A DNA stretch of 64,000 nucleotides from Nocardia asteroides (GCA_019930625.1 CP082844.1:5766001-5830000), one strand, 5' to 3'; shown: positions 26,453-35,810, counted from the stretch's first letter. Translations and numbers: made by a program. The notes: generated from the sequence alone by a model not told the origin.

Positions 26453-27304
26453 ATGGACAACTCTGCGGTTCCGAGCCGCACAGCACTCATGGCCGCCGCC
26501 GCCCGCGCGGCTCATCTCCTTGTCGACAAAGAGCCGTTCATATTTCGTGATACGTTCGCCTACACATTGCTGGGATCGCAGGCCGAAGAATTGATCGGCG
26601 TTCACCGAGCGATCGACAGTCCCATTCTGGCGACGGCACGGACGATCGCGGCGACCCGCGGTCGTTATACCGAGGATGCGCTGGCACGTTCCGAGCTCCG
26701 GCAATACGTCGTCCTGGGGGCGGGGTTGGACTCCTATGCCGTCCGGTGTGGTGAATCGGATCTGCGCATTTATGAAGTCGATCATTCGGCGACCCAGTCA
26801 TGGAAGCGAAAGACTTTGGAGGCGGCCGGTATTCCGCTTCCCGAAGGACTGACGTTCATCTCCGCCGATCTGGCGTCGGGATCCCTGCTGGACCGGTTGG
26901 GTGCGGCCGGTTTCGATTCGTCGTGTCCGGCGTTCGTCAGCTGGCTCGGCGTGACCGTGTACCTACCGTACGCCGCGATCGTAGACACCGTGGCTGCGAT
27001 CGGGCAATTCGCTGCCGGGAGTGAGGTAGTTGTCGAGCACATGCTCCCCGCCGACATGTGCGATACCCCGGGCCGTGAATTCGCGGAGGTAGGTGCCGCG
27101 GTGGCATCGGCAAATCTCGAATCATGGCAGACCTTCCTCAGCGCGACTGAGATGGCCACGCTATTGCAGGAGTATGGCTTCGACATCGTTCGACAGTCAT
27201 ATCAACGGGAGATGATCGAGCCTGGCTTGTGGATCCGTTCCGATTCATTGCGCCCGGTCAGGTCGACCGCGATCAGTCATGCCCGGTTGCCTGTCCACCC
27301 ATAG
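26453..27304 (+). CDS. class I SAM-dependent methyltransferase of the LCMT/Ppm1 type
   Basis: A 283-residue protein of the leucine carboxyl methyltransferase-like family that is expanded in mycobacteria and nocardiae. Signatures are SRTALMAAAARAAH near the N-terminus, the SAM-binding LRQYVVLGAGLDSYAVR, YEVDHSATQSWKRKTLEAAG and SWLGVTVYLPYAAIVDTV. ATG codons at 26426 and 26453 are both possible. It follows the Tat-exported flavoprotein by 82 bases in the same direction and may be co-transcribed. The methyl acceptor is unknown. Confidence 0.82.
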   Translation: MDNSAVPSRTALMAAAARAAHLLVDKEPFIFRDTFAYTLLGSQAEELIGVHRAIDSPILATARTIAATRGRYTEDALARSELRQYVVLGAGLDSYAVRCGESDLRIYEVDHSATQSWKRKTLEAAGIPLPEGLTFISADLASGSLLDRLGAAGFDSSCPAFVSWLGVTVYLPYAAIVDTVAAIGQFAAGSEVVVEHMLPADMCDTPGREFAEVGAAVASANLESWQTFLSATEMATLLQEYGFDIVRQSYQREMIEPGLWIRSDSLRPVRSTAISHARLPVHP

Positions 27305-27763
27305 GCAGGACTATTTGCCCCTGCACCTTCCAGCTGTCGGTTCATCCGTCGGCCAAGCGGCGGGGAGGCGTCGCGAACGGCGCGGCTGCGAACGGATGCC
27401 CCAGGGGGCTGCCACGACACTCGCCGAATCGTTGCGTGCGACAGCCGTTGGTCACTTCGGCTGGTGCGCTGCGAAAACAAGGTCATCGCAGTGGCGAAAT
27501 CCGGCGCCTCGCGTGCCGTATGTCATGCAGTCCGCTGCGCGGACCGGTATCACGACCCTGACACCGCCCAGGTTATCGACGCCGGGGGCAGAACAGGGCT
27601 GGTCGGCTCGATGCCGTGCGGATGGAAGTACACGACGGACTCCCAGCGCTCTGCGCTGGAGCGAGGCTGGTCGACCAGCGGGCGGCGTTCTTTGCACTGG
27701 TGACCACGCCCGACGTCCTGGGTGCATCGGTCGGTTGGTCGCGGATCAGGCGTGGCGGGGTGC
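27305..27763. other. stretch without a recognisable gene
   Basis: About 460 bases between the methyltransferase stop and the YnfA fragment; open frames in several directions are short and featureless. Confidence 0.35.
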
Positions 27764-27910
27764 CTACATGATGACGGAAACGCCGAGCAGGCAGATGAGA
27801 GTGCCGGTGAGATCCCAGCGGTCGGGCCGGAAGCCGTCCACGGCCATGCCCCAGCCCAGCAAGCCCGCGACGAACACGCCACCGTAGGCGGCGAGGATGC
27901 GGCCGTTCCA
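27764..27910 (-). pseudogene. C-terminal fragment of a YnfA/UPF0060 family membrane protein
   Basis: The last 48 codons read [42 protein letters not shown], the third and fourth transmembrane helices of YnfA-type small membrane proteins. The preceding codons in the frame have no similarity, so the N-terminal half is lost. The region 27911-28245 is featureless. Confidence 0.65.
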
Positions 27911-28245
27911 GCCGGAACCAGATAATTCGCTCTCCGGCGAGGCGGGTGCCTCTTTGCCAAGTCGAGGACAGGGCCGATGCCGTCGGTGCGCGGGTGGAAC
28001 GAACTCGGTGAACGCTTCGACGAGTCGGGTTCGTCCGGTGGCTCGAGGATGCAATTCGTTGTGCGCGTTGCGCTTCCGCTCGGCTGGTTCGGCAGTGAAC
28101 GCGTCACTGCCGAACTCGGTGCCGATCGTGCCCGGCTTATTCGGCTGAGCCGACGTCACCGCTGCTCATCGAGCGGCCGTGCCGCCACCGCCCGACAGGC
28201 TGCTGATCGCGCAGACCAGCGCCACGAACGGGTCGGTGATACCAC

Positions 28246-28376
28246 CACAGGTCCTCAGCGCGCTGAGTGTCCGCGCGGGTGGCAGTCATCATGTAGCGGT
28301 AGACGCGGTCGTGGTGCTGGCGGTAAAGCGCTTCGAACGGTGCCCGTCCGGTCGGCTTGGCGCGGCGAAACCTCAT
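28246..28376 (-). pseudogene. ECF sigma factor, region 2 fragment
   Basis: From the ATG at 28376 the frame reads MRFRRAKPTGRAPFEALYRQ, HHDRVYRYMMTATRADTQRA, EDL, which is the start of ECF sigma region 2 (FEALYRQH.DRVYRY). Instead of the expected VQDTF the sequence continues into unrelated codons, and region 4 is absent. The ATG overlaps the TGA of the preceding small frame by ATGA, a normal operon arrangement that must predate the truncation. Confidence 0.6.
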
Positions 28377-28600
28377 ATCACCCGCATCTGTGTGGCCGGC
28401 GGCAATACCCCCGCACCCGTGCACGGGCGCCGACCGGCGGAAACCTCGATGATGCAGGCCGACACCGACATCCCGCTGCGAGCCAGGTACACGACACGGC
28501 TGCCGTCTGCGGCTTCCCGCAGAATCATCCGTGTCTCCACGAGGCGTTGATAGCGGCGCACACAGCCGACGATGCTCAGCCAGACCCCGCAAAGCAGCAC
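28373..28600 (-). CDS. small membrane-anchored hypothetical protein (possibly truncated)
   Basis: A 75-codon frame from a GTG at 28600: one hydrophobic helix (LLCGVWLSIVGCV) and a basic tail (RRYQRLVETRMILREAADGS). Upstream of the GTG the frame continues open (LWGALC) to a TAG, so the N-terminus may be lost. Coupled by ATGA overlap to the sigma remnant; a sigma-linked membrane protein is plausible but not identified. Confidence 0.35.
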   Translation of the reverse strand: MLLCGVWLSIVGCVRRYQRLVETRMILREAADGSRVVYLARSGMSVSACIIEVSAGRRPCTGAGVLPPATQMRVI

Positions 28601-29289
28601 ACACAGCGCACCCCATAGCGGGCCGGCGGTCTACAGCACGTGGACCCCAGGAAAGCGTCATACAAAGCAAACGGCCACCACCGGAAAGGTAAATATCCCC
28701 AGCTCAGGGTGTATCGCAGGCTCGCCGCCGCCATATGTCCCCGACCATCGACATACTAGAATCCATCCCCCACGGCATGCCTGCAACCGTCACCATTCGT
28801 CTGTCGCGTGTCGGTCATGACCGGCGGGGGAGGACCCCGCCGGGCGGGGCCGAGATCGGGCAGATCCGTATCGACGGAGACACCCCGAAGCCTCACCGGC
28901 TCGAGAGGGACACCGCGCAGCCCCTGGGGCGGCCCACCATCCAATATGCGTCGTCACCGGCCTGGAGCGGACCCGTGACGCTAAGAATCGTAGAGTCCCG
29001 CCGGTCCAGTACGGGTGACACCGCCGTGCATGCGCGTCGGAAAGTGGCGCGACAGCGTGTTCCTCGAACGCCGCAGCCCAGTGTGCTGACGGGTCGATCG
29101 TCCGCGGCTGCAGGGGGATACGGACTGTCTGAGGCCGTAGTCGTCGGCCAGTGGCGGATGGGTGTGTCGCACCACCCGGTCCGCGTCCGCGGCGTGATGA
29201 TCATGCGGCACCGGCCTGCCTCGGACGAACTGCGTGATCTTTGTGTTCGCCGCGTGATCGGTCGGCGCCGAGATGTGCGCGCCAGCTGA
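28601..29289. other. stretch without a recognisable gene
   Basis: About 690 bases. Long plus- and minus-strand open frames exist because of the GC-rich composition, but none shows a start with a ribosome binding site or any family motif. Confidence 0.35.
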
Positions 29290-29943
29290 CTACCGTGCCG
29301 GTCGTGGCTGCGCGGGCGTGGCGTCGAGCATGGTGAATATCGCTTCCAGCTGGGTGCGGGCGGCGTCGATTCCGGCGGAGTCTCCCGCAAAGTGGTGCAG
29401 CAGCGCACGGTGGAAGACCCCGTCGAGCAGCACGTACGCGGCGGCTCGATCGAAACTGGGAGAGGTTCCGCGTAGCTGGCAGTAACGCGTGACCACCCGC
29501 CAGATCATCTCTTCCCGCCGCACCTCGATGTCGAGGACATCGCTGCGAAACGACTCATCGAACAGAACCTGGTTGCGCAGGTCGTACCAGAGCCGGTGAA
29601 TCTGCGCGTCGGCCACCAGCGTGCCGAAATAGGTGGCGGCGAAAGCGTTGCGCAGCTCATCGGCGTCCATCGACGCCTCGACGACCTCGTCGTAGCGGGT
29701 CACACACACGGCTTCGAACAGCCGGACAGCGTGGGTGATCAGATCGAGCTTGCCGGAGAAGTAGTAGTGCAGGACGCCGTGTGAGTACTCGGAATTCTGC
29801 GCGATCTCCCGCAGGCTGGTACGCGCGTATCCCAGTTCGGCCAGCGTGTGCAAGGTGGCCTGCGCGAGCTCGGTGCGCTTGGTCTGGAACTTGTCCCGGG
29901 CGCGTTCTTCCACACGTGCACGGGCGTCAACGACTTGTGTCAC
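29290..29943 (-). CDS. TetR family regulator of the downstream CoA-ligase operon
   Basis: About 217 residues from the GTG at 29943, which has an AGAGGAA site; an in-frame start at 29967 is less likely. The HTH is LAQATLHTLAELGYARTSLR, EIAQNSEYSHGVLHYYFSGK, with the typical YYF-K-L ending, then a helical ligand domain (LWYDLRNQVLFDESFRSDVL). It is divergent from the 30172-33937 operon and a long palindromic operator lies between them, so it is the probable repressor of that operon and of itself. Confidence 0.85.
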   Translation of the reverse strand: MTQVVDARARVEERARDKFQTKRTELAQATLHTLAELGYARTSLREIAQNSEYSHGVLHYYFSGKLDLITHAVRLFEAVCVTRYDEVVEASMDADELRNAFAATYFGTLVADAQIHRLWYDLRNQVLFDESFRSDVLDIEVRREEMIWRVVTRYCQLRGTSPSFDRAAAYVLLDGVFHRALLHHFAGDSAGIDAARTQLEAIFTMLDATPAQPRPAR

Positions 29944-30014
29944 GTGTCGAGTTCCTCTCCGGTGCATCCTGCGGTTCTTTCCGAGTGTAGACGGCCATCA
30001 CGACCCAACTTTTG

Positions 30015-30046
30015 GACGACTGTCAAAAGAATTCTTGACAGTCGTC
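30015..30046. promoter_or_regulatory. palindromic operator between TetR gene and catabolic operon
   Basis: Perfect 12-base arms GACGACTGTCAA and TTGACAGTCGTC around an 8-base AAGAATTC spacer. The right arm contains the consensus -35 hexamer of the operon promoter, so repressor binding would block RNA polymerase directly. Confidence 0.85.
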
Positions 30047-30064
30047 AAGACGTGACTCTAGTGT
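30035..30064 (+). promoter_or_regulatory. sigma-70-type promoter of the 30172 operon
   Basis: TTGACA at 30035-30040, 18-base spacer, TAGTGT at 30059-30064. The -35 is perfect and lies in the right operator arm. The leader to the ATG at 30172 would be about 100 bases. Confidence 0.6.
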
Positions 30065-30171
30065 GGCGTGCAGCACATCGCGACGCGGCTGTGAGTCGCA
30101 TCTCGGCGGTGCTTGTTCCAGCTGATCCGCTGCCGGGCGTGGCGGGCAGTCCCCACGAAAGGAATCTCTGC

Positions 30172-31299
30172 ATGGCAACCGACAAGCGCGTCGTCGTCTA
30201 CGGGGCTTCGGGCTATACCGGTCGACTGATCTGCGAATATCTGCGCGAGTACAACATTCCGTTCGTGGCCGCCGGGCGTGACTACCGTCGGCTGAAGAGC
30301 GTGGTCGATGCGGTTCCGGGCATCGATACTGTCGAGCACGACATCGTTGAGGTCGAGCACTCCGAATCCGCGCTTGCGGAAGCGTTCAAGGGTGCGGCCG
30401 TGGTGCTGAACACGGTCGGTCCGTTCGCGCGCTGGGGCCATCCGGTGGTTGAGGCGTGTCTGGCCATCGGCGCTCACTACATCGACACCAACGGCGAGCA
30501 GAACTGGATGATCGATGCCGAGCAACGCTATGGGGCCGACTTCGCGGCGCAGGGCCTGGTCCTGACCCCGGGGTTGGCGCAGATGTACAGCATCGGTGAG
30601 ATCGCAGCGAACATCTGCCTGGAGACACCGGGCCTGGACACGCTGGATATCCAGGTGTTCTGGAAGGGCCACCCGACGGTCGCCTCGACCAACACGATCT
30701 TGACCAATGCCGCGTTCGCCAAGTCGTACTACCTGGAACAGAACGAGTACGTGGAGTGGCCAGCAGACGAGGGCCTGTACCAGGTCGTGGTGCCCGGTCA
30801 GCATGAGCTGGGGCTGGCGTTGCCGTGGGGCGGCACCTCACATCCGGTGTGGTTCAAGAACGACCCGCGGGTGGCGAACGCGCGAGCGTTGGGTGGTGTG
30901 ATCAACCGCCCGTTGATGCTGGGCGTGCCGCAGTTGGTGGCGGCGGCGCTGGAACAGATGGAGGGCAAGCCGGAGGCGGAGAAGTATCAGATCATCGACA
31001 CGATCTCCGCGTCGATCCGTAGCGAGACCCCGCCGCGGGAAAATCCCCGGATCAACACCTCCCTGGATTCGGTTTACGCCTCGGGTCCGCTGGGGCGGGT
31101 CCACTGCGTGATCCACGGCAACTGCAACTACAAGCAGACCGCGCTGCTCAACGCCTACGGTGCGGCCCACTTGCTGAAGGCGCCGCCGCGGGCGGTCGGG
31201 TTCGCCTCGAGCTGCCAGGCCTTCGGGCATCGAGAGCTGCTGGGCGTGCTACGTGCCTTCGGTCTCGTGCTCGACCCGATCGTCACCGCTCATAGCTGA
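30172..31299 (+). CDS. saccharopine dehydrogenase-family NAD(P)-binding oxidoreductase
   Basis: A 375-residue protein with the saccharopine dehydrogenase-like Rossmann domain: VVVYGASGYTGRLICEYL, VVLNTVGPFARWGHPVVEAC and HYIDTNGEQNWM. The C-terminal half (QVFWKGHPTVAST, LPWGGTSHPVWFK) belongs to a subgroup of this family without assigned function. The ATG at 30172 has an AAAGGAA site; the frame upstream crosses the promoter region and is discounted. First gene of the TetR-controlled operon with a CoA ligase and an SDR, suggesting a catabolic reductase on a small-molecule or lipid substrate rather than lysine metabolism. Confidence 0.78.
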   Translation: MATDKRVVVYGASGYTGRLICEYLREYNIPFVAAGRDYRRLKSVVDAVPGIDTVEHDIVEVEHSESALAEAFKGAAVVLNTVGPFARWGHPVVEACLAIGAHYIDTNGEQNWMIDAEQRYGADFAAQGLVLTPGLAQMYSIGEIAANICLETPGLDTLDIQVFWKGHPTVASTNTILTNAAFAKSYYLEQNEYVEWPADEGLYQVVVPGQHELGLALPWGGTSHPVWFKNDPRVANARALGGVINRPLMLGVPQLVAAALEQMEGKPEAEKYQIIDTISASIRSETPPRENPRINTSLDSVYASGPLGRVHCVIHGNCNYKQTALLNAYGAAHLLKAPPRAVGFASSCQAFGHRELLGVLRAFGLVLDPIVTAHS

Positions 31300-31304
31300 G
31301 GCCG

Positions 31305-32861
31305 ATGATGCGACTTTCGGACTATCTGGACAAAGGGGTCTCACTCGGGCGCGATGCGCCCTGCCTGACGGCCGGCGGCGTTACCCGCACCTACGGCGAG
31401 GTTGTCGACCAAACTGTCGCGATCGCCAGCGCTCTGCAGCACACCGGAATCGAGGCAGGCGACCGGGTCGCGGTCCTCTCGGCTAACGACCCGATAGCCT
31501 TGAACTGCGTGTTCGGCATCTCCCGGGCCGGAGCGGTGTGGTGCCCGGTCAATCCTCGCAACGAGGCCGAGGAGAACCGTCAGCTGTTCGAACTTTTCGG
31601 CTGCCGTTTCTTGTTCTTCCAGTACGCGTTCGCCGACCTGGTTATCCGAATCCGCGACCAACTGCCGCGGCTGCAGTGGCTGGTATGCCTCGACGGCGAG
31701 GTCGAGGGCGCGGTGAGCTTGCAGGACTGGCTGTCGGACCATCGCGGCGATCTCGTTCCCGACCGCCGACCTGCCGATAGGCTGTGCATGCTCGCAGGCA
31801 CCGGCGGGACCACGGGTCGCCCCAAGGGTGTGCGGTTGACCGAGGACAACATGATGACCTCGACCGCTCTGGCCTTGATGAGTTATCCCTTCGGTCACCG
31901 ACCGCGCTATCTGGCATTGGCTCCGCTGACGCATTCGGCAGGGGTTCTGACCTTCCCGATCCTCAGTCTGGGCGGGGAGATCGTCATCATGCCTGCCCCC
32001 GACATCGGACAGTTCCTCCGCCTGATCGAGCGCCACCGCATCACGCACGCGTTCTTGCCGCCCACCGTGATCTATGGGGTGCTCGACCACCCAGACCTCG
32101 ACACCACCGATCTGTCGTCCTTGCGTTGCCTGTGGTACGGGGCCGCGCCGATGTCACCGACCCGGCTCCACGAAGCGTTGACGCGGATCGGGCCGGTTCT
32201 CGGGCAGTTGTTCGGTCAGACCGAGGCGCCGAACATGATCGCCACACTGGCTCCGGCCGATCACTTCCGTCCCGACGGGTCGATCGCGACAGAGCGCCTC
32301 ACGTCGGCCGGCCGCCCGACACCGTTGACGACGGTAGCGATCATGGACGGCAACGGAACCCTGCTCGAGCCGGGGGAACGCGGCGAAATCGTGGTTCGCG
32401 GACCGCTGGTGATGGACGGTTACCATGACAACCCCGATGCCTCCGCCGAGGTGAGCGCCCACGGCTGGCACCACACAGGCGACATCGGATACCTCGACGA
32501 GGACAATTACCTCTACATCGTCGATCGCGCCAAGGATTTGATCATCACCGGTGGATTCAACGTGTACTCCGCCGAGGTCGAACAAGCGCTACTGGCTCAT
32601 CCCGCGGTCAAGGAAAGCGCCGTCATCGGCCTCCCCGATGCGAAGTGGGGCGAGCGTGTCACCGCCGTGGTCCAATTGCGGCAGGGCCGAACGGTTTCCA
32701 CCGAAGAGTTGATCTCGTTCGTCAAGGCCATGATCGGCAGCGTGAAAGCTCCCAAGCAAGTCGAAATCTGGGACGATCTTCCCCGATCCAAGGTGGGCAA
32801 GATCTTGAAGAGTGAGGTGCGTAGCGCCATGCGCACAGAAGTACTGAGCGCGACAGACTGA
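31305..32861 (+). CDS. AMP-dependent acyl-CoA synthetase
   Basis: A 518-residue ANL ligase. Motifs: the phosphate loop LAGTGGTTGRPKGVRLTEDN (with AGTGG where most members have YTSG), LFGQTEAPNM, GWHHTGDIGYLDEDNYLYIV, DRAKDLIITGGFNVYS and the catalytic lysine segment PRSKVGKILK. It starts 5 bases after the saccharopine-dehydrogenase-like gene, with a second ATG at 31308 equally possible. It should activate a carboxylate to the CoA thioester; the substrate is unknown. Confidence 0.87.
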   Translation: MMRLSDYLDKGVSLGRDAPCLTAGGVTRTYGEVVDQTVAIASALQHTGIEAGDRVAVLSANDPIALNCVFGISRAGAVWCPVNPRNEAEENRQLFELFGCRFLFFQYAFADLVIRIRDQLPRLQWLVCLDGEVEGAVSLQDWLSDHRGDLVPDRRPADRLCMLAGTGGTTGRPKGVRLTEDNMMTSTALALMSYPFGHRPRYLALAPLTHSAGVLTFPILSLGGEIVIMPAPDIGQFLRLIERHRITHAFLPPTVIYGVLDHPDLDTTDLSSLRCLWYGAAPMSPTRLHEALTRIGPVLGQLFGQTEAPNMIATLAPADHFRPDGSIATERLTSAGRPTPLTTVAIMDGNGTLLEPGERGEIVVRGPLVMDGYHDNPDASAEVSAHGWHHTGDIGYLDEDNYLYIVDRAKDLIITGGFNVYSAEVEQALLAHPAVKESAVIGLPDAKWGERVTAVVQLRQGRTVSTEELISFVKAMIGSVKAPKQVEIWDDLPRSKVGKILKSEVRSAMRTEVLSATD

Positions 32862-33181
32862 CACCATCGCCTCTCACCCGAACGGCTTCGCACGCCGACG
32901 GCGTTGCCGCATCGGGAATAGACCACGGCATAGGCGTATTCCGGTCTCGCAATGGGCCGTACGAACCGGCCACCACGACCTCTACGCCGATCGATGAGAA
33001 TGCGAGACGGTCGGGATCATTCCCGGTAAGCCGCCACCACCGCGGCGATGGTTCATGAATCGCGCGGTGCATACGGGCCCGCGGCGGCGGACGATCGCCG
33101 TAACCACCGTGTGCGCGCCGGGATCGCAGAGATACCGGATCTGTCGGCAACAACATCCCAACGGAAAGGAACGACAGAAAA
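32862..33181 (+). other. intergenic stretch inside the operon region
   Basis: 320 bases between the CoA ligase and the SDR. No gene, no T-tailed stem-loop. It may hold a separate promoter for the SDR, which was not identified. Confidence 0.35.
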
Positions 33182-33937
33182 ATGGCTGAGTTGAAAGACA
33201 AGCGAGTGTTCGTCACCGGATCCGGTGCCGGAATCGGCAAAGCGATCGCCGCTCTGTTCGCCGAGCGCGGCGCTCGTGTGGTGATCAGTGACATCGACGA
33301 AGGGTCCGCGGCCCAGGCCGCCGCACAGATCGGAGCCGCCGGGATCGCCAACTGCGACGTCACCGTCGAGAGCCAGGTGCAGACCGCGATCGCTCGGACT
33401 GTCGAGATCCTCGGAGGTCTTGATGTCTTGATAAATAACGCCGGAATCGAAATATCCTCGCCACTGCTGCAACAGTCGACCGACAGCTTCGATCGCATCT
33501 TCGCCGTCAACGTTCGCGGCCCCTTCCTAGTGATGAAAGCCGCTATCGCGCCGCTCATCGCGTCGAAAGGTAATATCGTCAACATCTCTTCCATCGCCGG
33601 CATCGGCGGCAGTCCCCTGCTCGGCTCTTACTGCGCTACCAAGGCCGCGCTCATCCAGCTCACCCGCGTCGCGGCGGTGGAAATGCGGTCATCCGGCGTA
33701 CGCGTCAACGCCGTCTGCCCAGGCTTCGCCGACACTGAAATGGTCGACCGGCTGATCCCGGATTTCGAAGCCGCGACCCACATGCCCTTCAGCGATCTCG
33801 TCGCTGCCAAACAAGGCCGACTCGGCACGCCCGAGGACATCGCCGAACTCACTGCCTTCCTGGCTTCCGACCGAGCATCCTGGATCACCGGCTCCCACTA
33901 CGTGCTCGACGGAGGCCTCACAGCGTCGTTGGTCTGA
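33182..33937 (+). CDS. SDR family oxidoreductase
   Basis: A 251-residue classical SDR: VFVTGSGAGIGKAIA, INNAG, VNISSIAGIGGS and the catalytic YCATK. The C-terminal SWITGSHYVLDGGL is normal. An AAAGGAA site precedes the ATG by about 10 bases. Codirectional with the CoA ligase but 320 bases away. With the ligase and the saccharopine-dehydrogenase-like enzyme it likely forms one catabolic unit. Confidence 0.87.
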   Translation: MAELKDKRVFVTGSGAGIGKAIAALFAERGARVVISDIDEGSAAQAAAQIGAAGIANCDVTVESQVQTAIARTVEILGGLDVLINNAGIEISSPLLQQSTDSFDRIFAVNVRGPFLVMKAAIAPLIASKGNIVNISSIAGIGGSPLLGSYCATKAALIQLTRVAAVEMRSSGVRVNAVCPGFADTEMVDRLIPDFEAATHMPFSDLVAAKQGRLGTPEDIAELTAFLASDRASWITGSHYVLDGGLTASLV

Positions 33938-34229
33938 GCGTACTCACGCGGGCTGACTGGTGCCGAGCGGGAGGCACTGCAGCGAGAGTTGCGGCCGGTG
34001 TAGTCGCAACTCACGGTCAGCACGACGAATCTTCACTGTCATCGGACCGGCGTCGTCCCACATGCATTGCGCGCCGCGTTTCGTCGGATGCATCTTCACC
34101 CGAATGGCGTCGAGTTCGACTGCATGCTGATCGCCGAACCGACAACGATCAAGTCATCGAATTACGCGCCGAGACGCTGAAGCCCGCAGCGCCGCCGAGC
34201 CGACATGCTGTCCGGCGTGTGGTGCGCGG
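33938..34229. other. stretch between SDR and the interrupted IS3, no clear gene
   Basis: A minus-strand frame ending at 33944 stays open for about 60 codons (includes KMHPTKRGAQCMWDDAG) but matches nothing I know. It may be degraded 3' IS3 sequence or a gene tail. Confidence 0.3.
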
Positions 34230-34250
34230 CTCCCTCGTGGCGTGCTCGGT
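34230..34250 (-). pseudogene. 3' exon remnant of the IS3 orfB after the group II intron
   Basis: Seven codons TEHATRE directly downstream of the intron 3' end continue the IS3 orfB motif CTDI|TEHATRE in frame when the intron is removed. After this the IS3 catalytic domain is no longer recognisable, so the 3' part of the transposase gene is decayed or deleted. Confidence 0.55.
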
Positions 34251-34309
34251 GTAGGGGTCGGACCGCAGCGCCCTGCCGGTCTCTCAACCGGTGGGTTTCT
34301 GCGGCCCGC

Positions 34310-34350
34310 CCTCCGAACCGGACGTGCGCCTCGTCGACGCATCCGGCTCT
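34310..34350 (-). ncRNA. group II intron domain V (with flanking J5/6)
   Basis: GAGCCGGATGCG - TCGACGA - GGCGCACGTCCGGTTC followed by GGAGGG. It has the AGC catalytic triad at the base, a 7-base apical loop region and the paired second half, the hallmark of the intron active site. A second hairpin with GGGCCGCAG/CTGCGGTCC arms at about 34255-34305 fits domain VI. Confidence 0.85.
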
Positions 34351-34358
34351 CCATGTGT

Positions 34359-35810
34359 TCATGCCGCTGGTGCGGGCGATCCGGTTGTCGGTGCGCTCGA
34401 TGATGGTGTGGGAATCTTGGTGCCCCGGTAGCGATATCGTTCGATGACGACCGATTCCGGCCGAAACATATCGATTCCTCCGGCGCTGATCCGCCAACTG
34501 GGCAGGTAACGCCGTATCAGGGTGTGCATGTTCAGTCCGTGGTGTCGTTTGCGGAGCCAGCCGATGATCCGCCAAACGGCGTAGTGATCGATGTAGCCGA
34601 AGGTCCGCCACGACACTCCGTGACGGAAGTAGTTGCACCAGCCTCGCAGCACCGGGTTCAGCCAGCGCAGCAAGTCTGCGAGCGTTCGATTTCTCTTGCG
34701 GCGAGTCACCATTCGCACCTTGCCGATGATGCAGGACAGCGCCTTCTTCGACGGATAGGTGTAGACAGCCCGCTTGCCGGTCCGGCTTCGCCAGGCGCGG
34801 CGCTGGATGCGCCAGCCCAGGAAGTCGAACCCCTCGTCGATGTGGCAGACCCTCGTTTTCTCTTGCGACAGGCGCAAACCCATCGGGGCGAGCACCGCGC
34901 CGACTTCATCCCACAGCGCTTCGGCGTCATCGCGTTTCCCGGCGATCATGATCACGAAGTCGTCGGCATAGCGGACGAGTTTCATGACCGGTTCCCCGGC
35001 GCGACGACGTTTGGCGCGTGTCCATTCAGGTCCGAGCGCGGCCCATCGGACCGCGAAGTCCTCGTCCAACACCGACAGGGCAATGTTGGCCAGCAGCGGT
35101 GAGAGGATTCCGCCCTGGGGTGTGCCGGTGATCGTTTCCCTGTTCAGGCCCTGTTCGGTCAGGATCCCGGCCCGCAGGAACGCCTTCACCCAGCCCAGCA
35201 CGCGTTTGTCCCCGACGCGTCGGCGCACCCCCTCCATCAGTGCGGTGTGGTCGATCTCATCGAAACACGCCGTGATATCGGCCTCGAACACCCACTCGTA
35301 ATCGCGGGGAGGTGAACTGAGGTAATGGATCTCAGCGATCGCGTCCTGCGCCCGGCGTCTCGGGCGGAAACCGTAGGAACACGGCTGAAAATCCGCCTCG
35401 AATATCGGCTCGAGCACCAATTTCAACGCGGCCTGCACGACCCGGTCCGCGGTCGTCGGAATCCCGAGACGCCGAATCTTGCCCGACGCCTTGGGAATTG
35501 CCTTCTCCCGCACCCGCTGCGGAACAAACCGGTTCGCCTTCAAATCGTTTCGAAGACTCGCCAGCAGTTCCTCGGCACCGGAATCGACCGATCGCGGCGC
35601 GATCCCATCGACTCCGGCGGTTCGTGCTCCCTTGTTGCCCCGCACCCCCGCCCATCCCACCAGCAGGAACGCCGGGTCATAGACGAGGTTGGCGAGATCA
35701 TCGAAACGGCGACCGGGATCGGCCACCGCCCATCGGTGCAGCTTCTTCTGCATCCTGAGTACCCGGAACTCCGCCTCGGCGAAAACGATTCCCGGATCAC
35801 CGGTATTCAC
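34359..35810 (-). CDS. ltrA: group II intron reverse transcriptase/maturase
   Basis: A 483-residue intron-encoded protein read from the GTG at 35810, preceded by GGGAGG; the frame upstream lies in intron RNA domains. RT domain landmarks are RVVQAALKLVLEPIFEADFQ, SYGFRPRRRAQDAI, FEADITACFDEID, GTPQGGILSPLLANI and the catalytic LVRYADDFVIM. The maturase/thumb region has FLGWRIQRRAW and LRGWCNYFRHG. No C-terminal HNH endonuclease is present; the protein ends soon after YRYRGTKIPTP, as in endonuclease-less bacterial lineages. It appears intact, so the intron could still be mobile and self-splicing. Confidence 0.92.
   Translation of the reverse strand: MNTGDPGIVFAEAEFRVLRMQKKLHRWAVADPGRRFDDLANLVYDPAFLLVGWAGVRGNKGARTAGVDGIAPRSVDSGAEELLASLRNDLKANRFVPQRVREKAIPKASGKIRRLGIPTTADRVVQAALKLVLEPIFEADFQPCSYGFRPRRRAQDAIAEIHYLSSPPRDYEWVFEADITACFDEIDHTALMEGVRRRVGDKRVLGWVKAFLRAGILTEQGLNRETITGTPQGGILSPLLANIALSVLDEDFAVRWAALGPEWTRAKRRRAGEPVMKLVRYADDFVIMIAGKRDDAEALWDEVGAVLAPMGLRLSQEKTRVCHIDEGFDFLGWRIQRRAWRSRTGKRAVYTYPSKKALSCIIGKVRMVTRRKRNRTLADLLRWLNPVLRGWCNYFRHGVSWRTFGYIDHYAVWRIIGWLRKRHHGLNMHTLIRRYLPSWRISAGGIDMFRPESVVIERYRYRGTKIPTPSSSAPTTGSPAPAA

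Noticed and set aside
28735..29289. 184-codon plus-strand open frame
   Set aside because: Highly arginine/proline-rich, no motif, no SD; typical random frame in GC-rich DNA.
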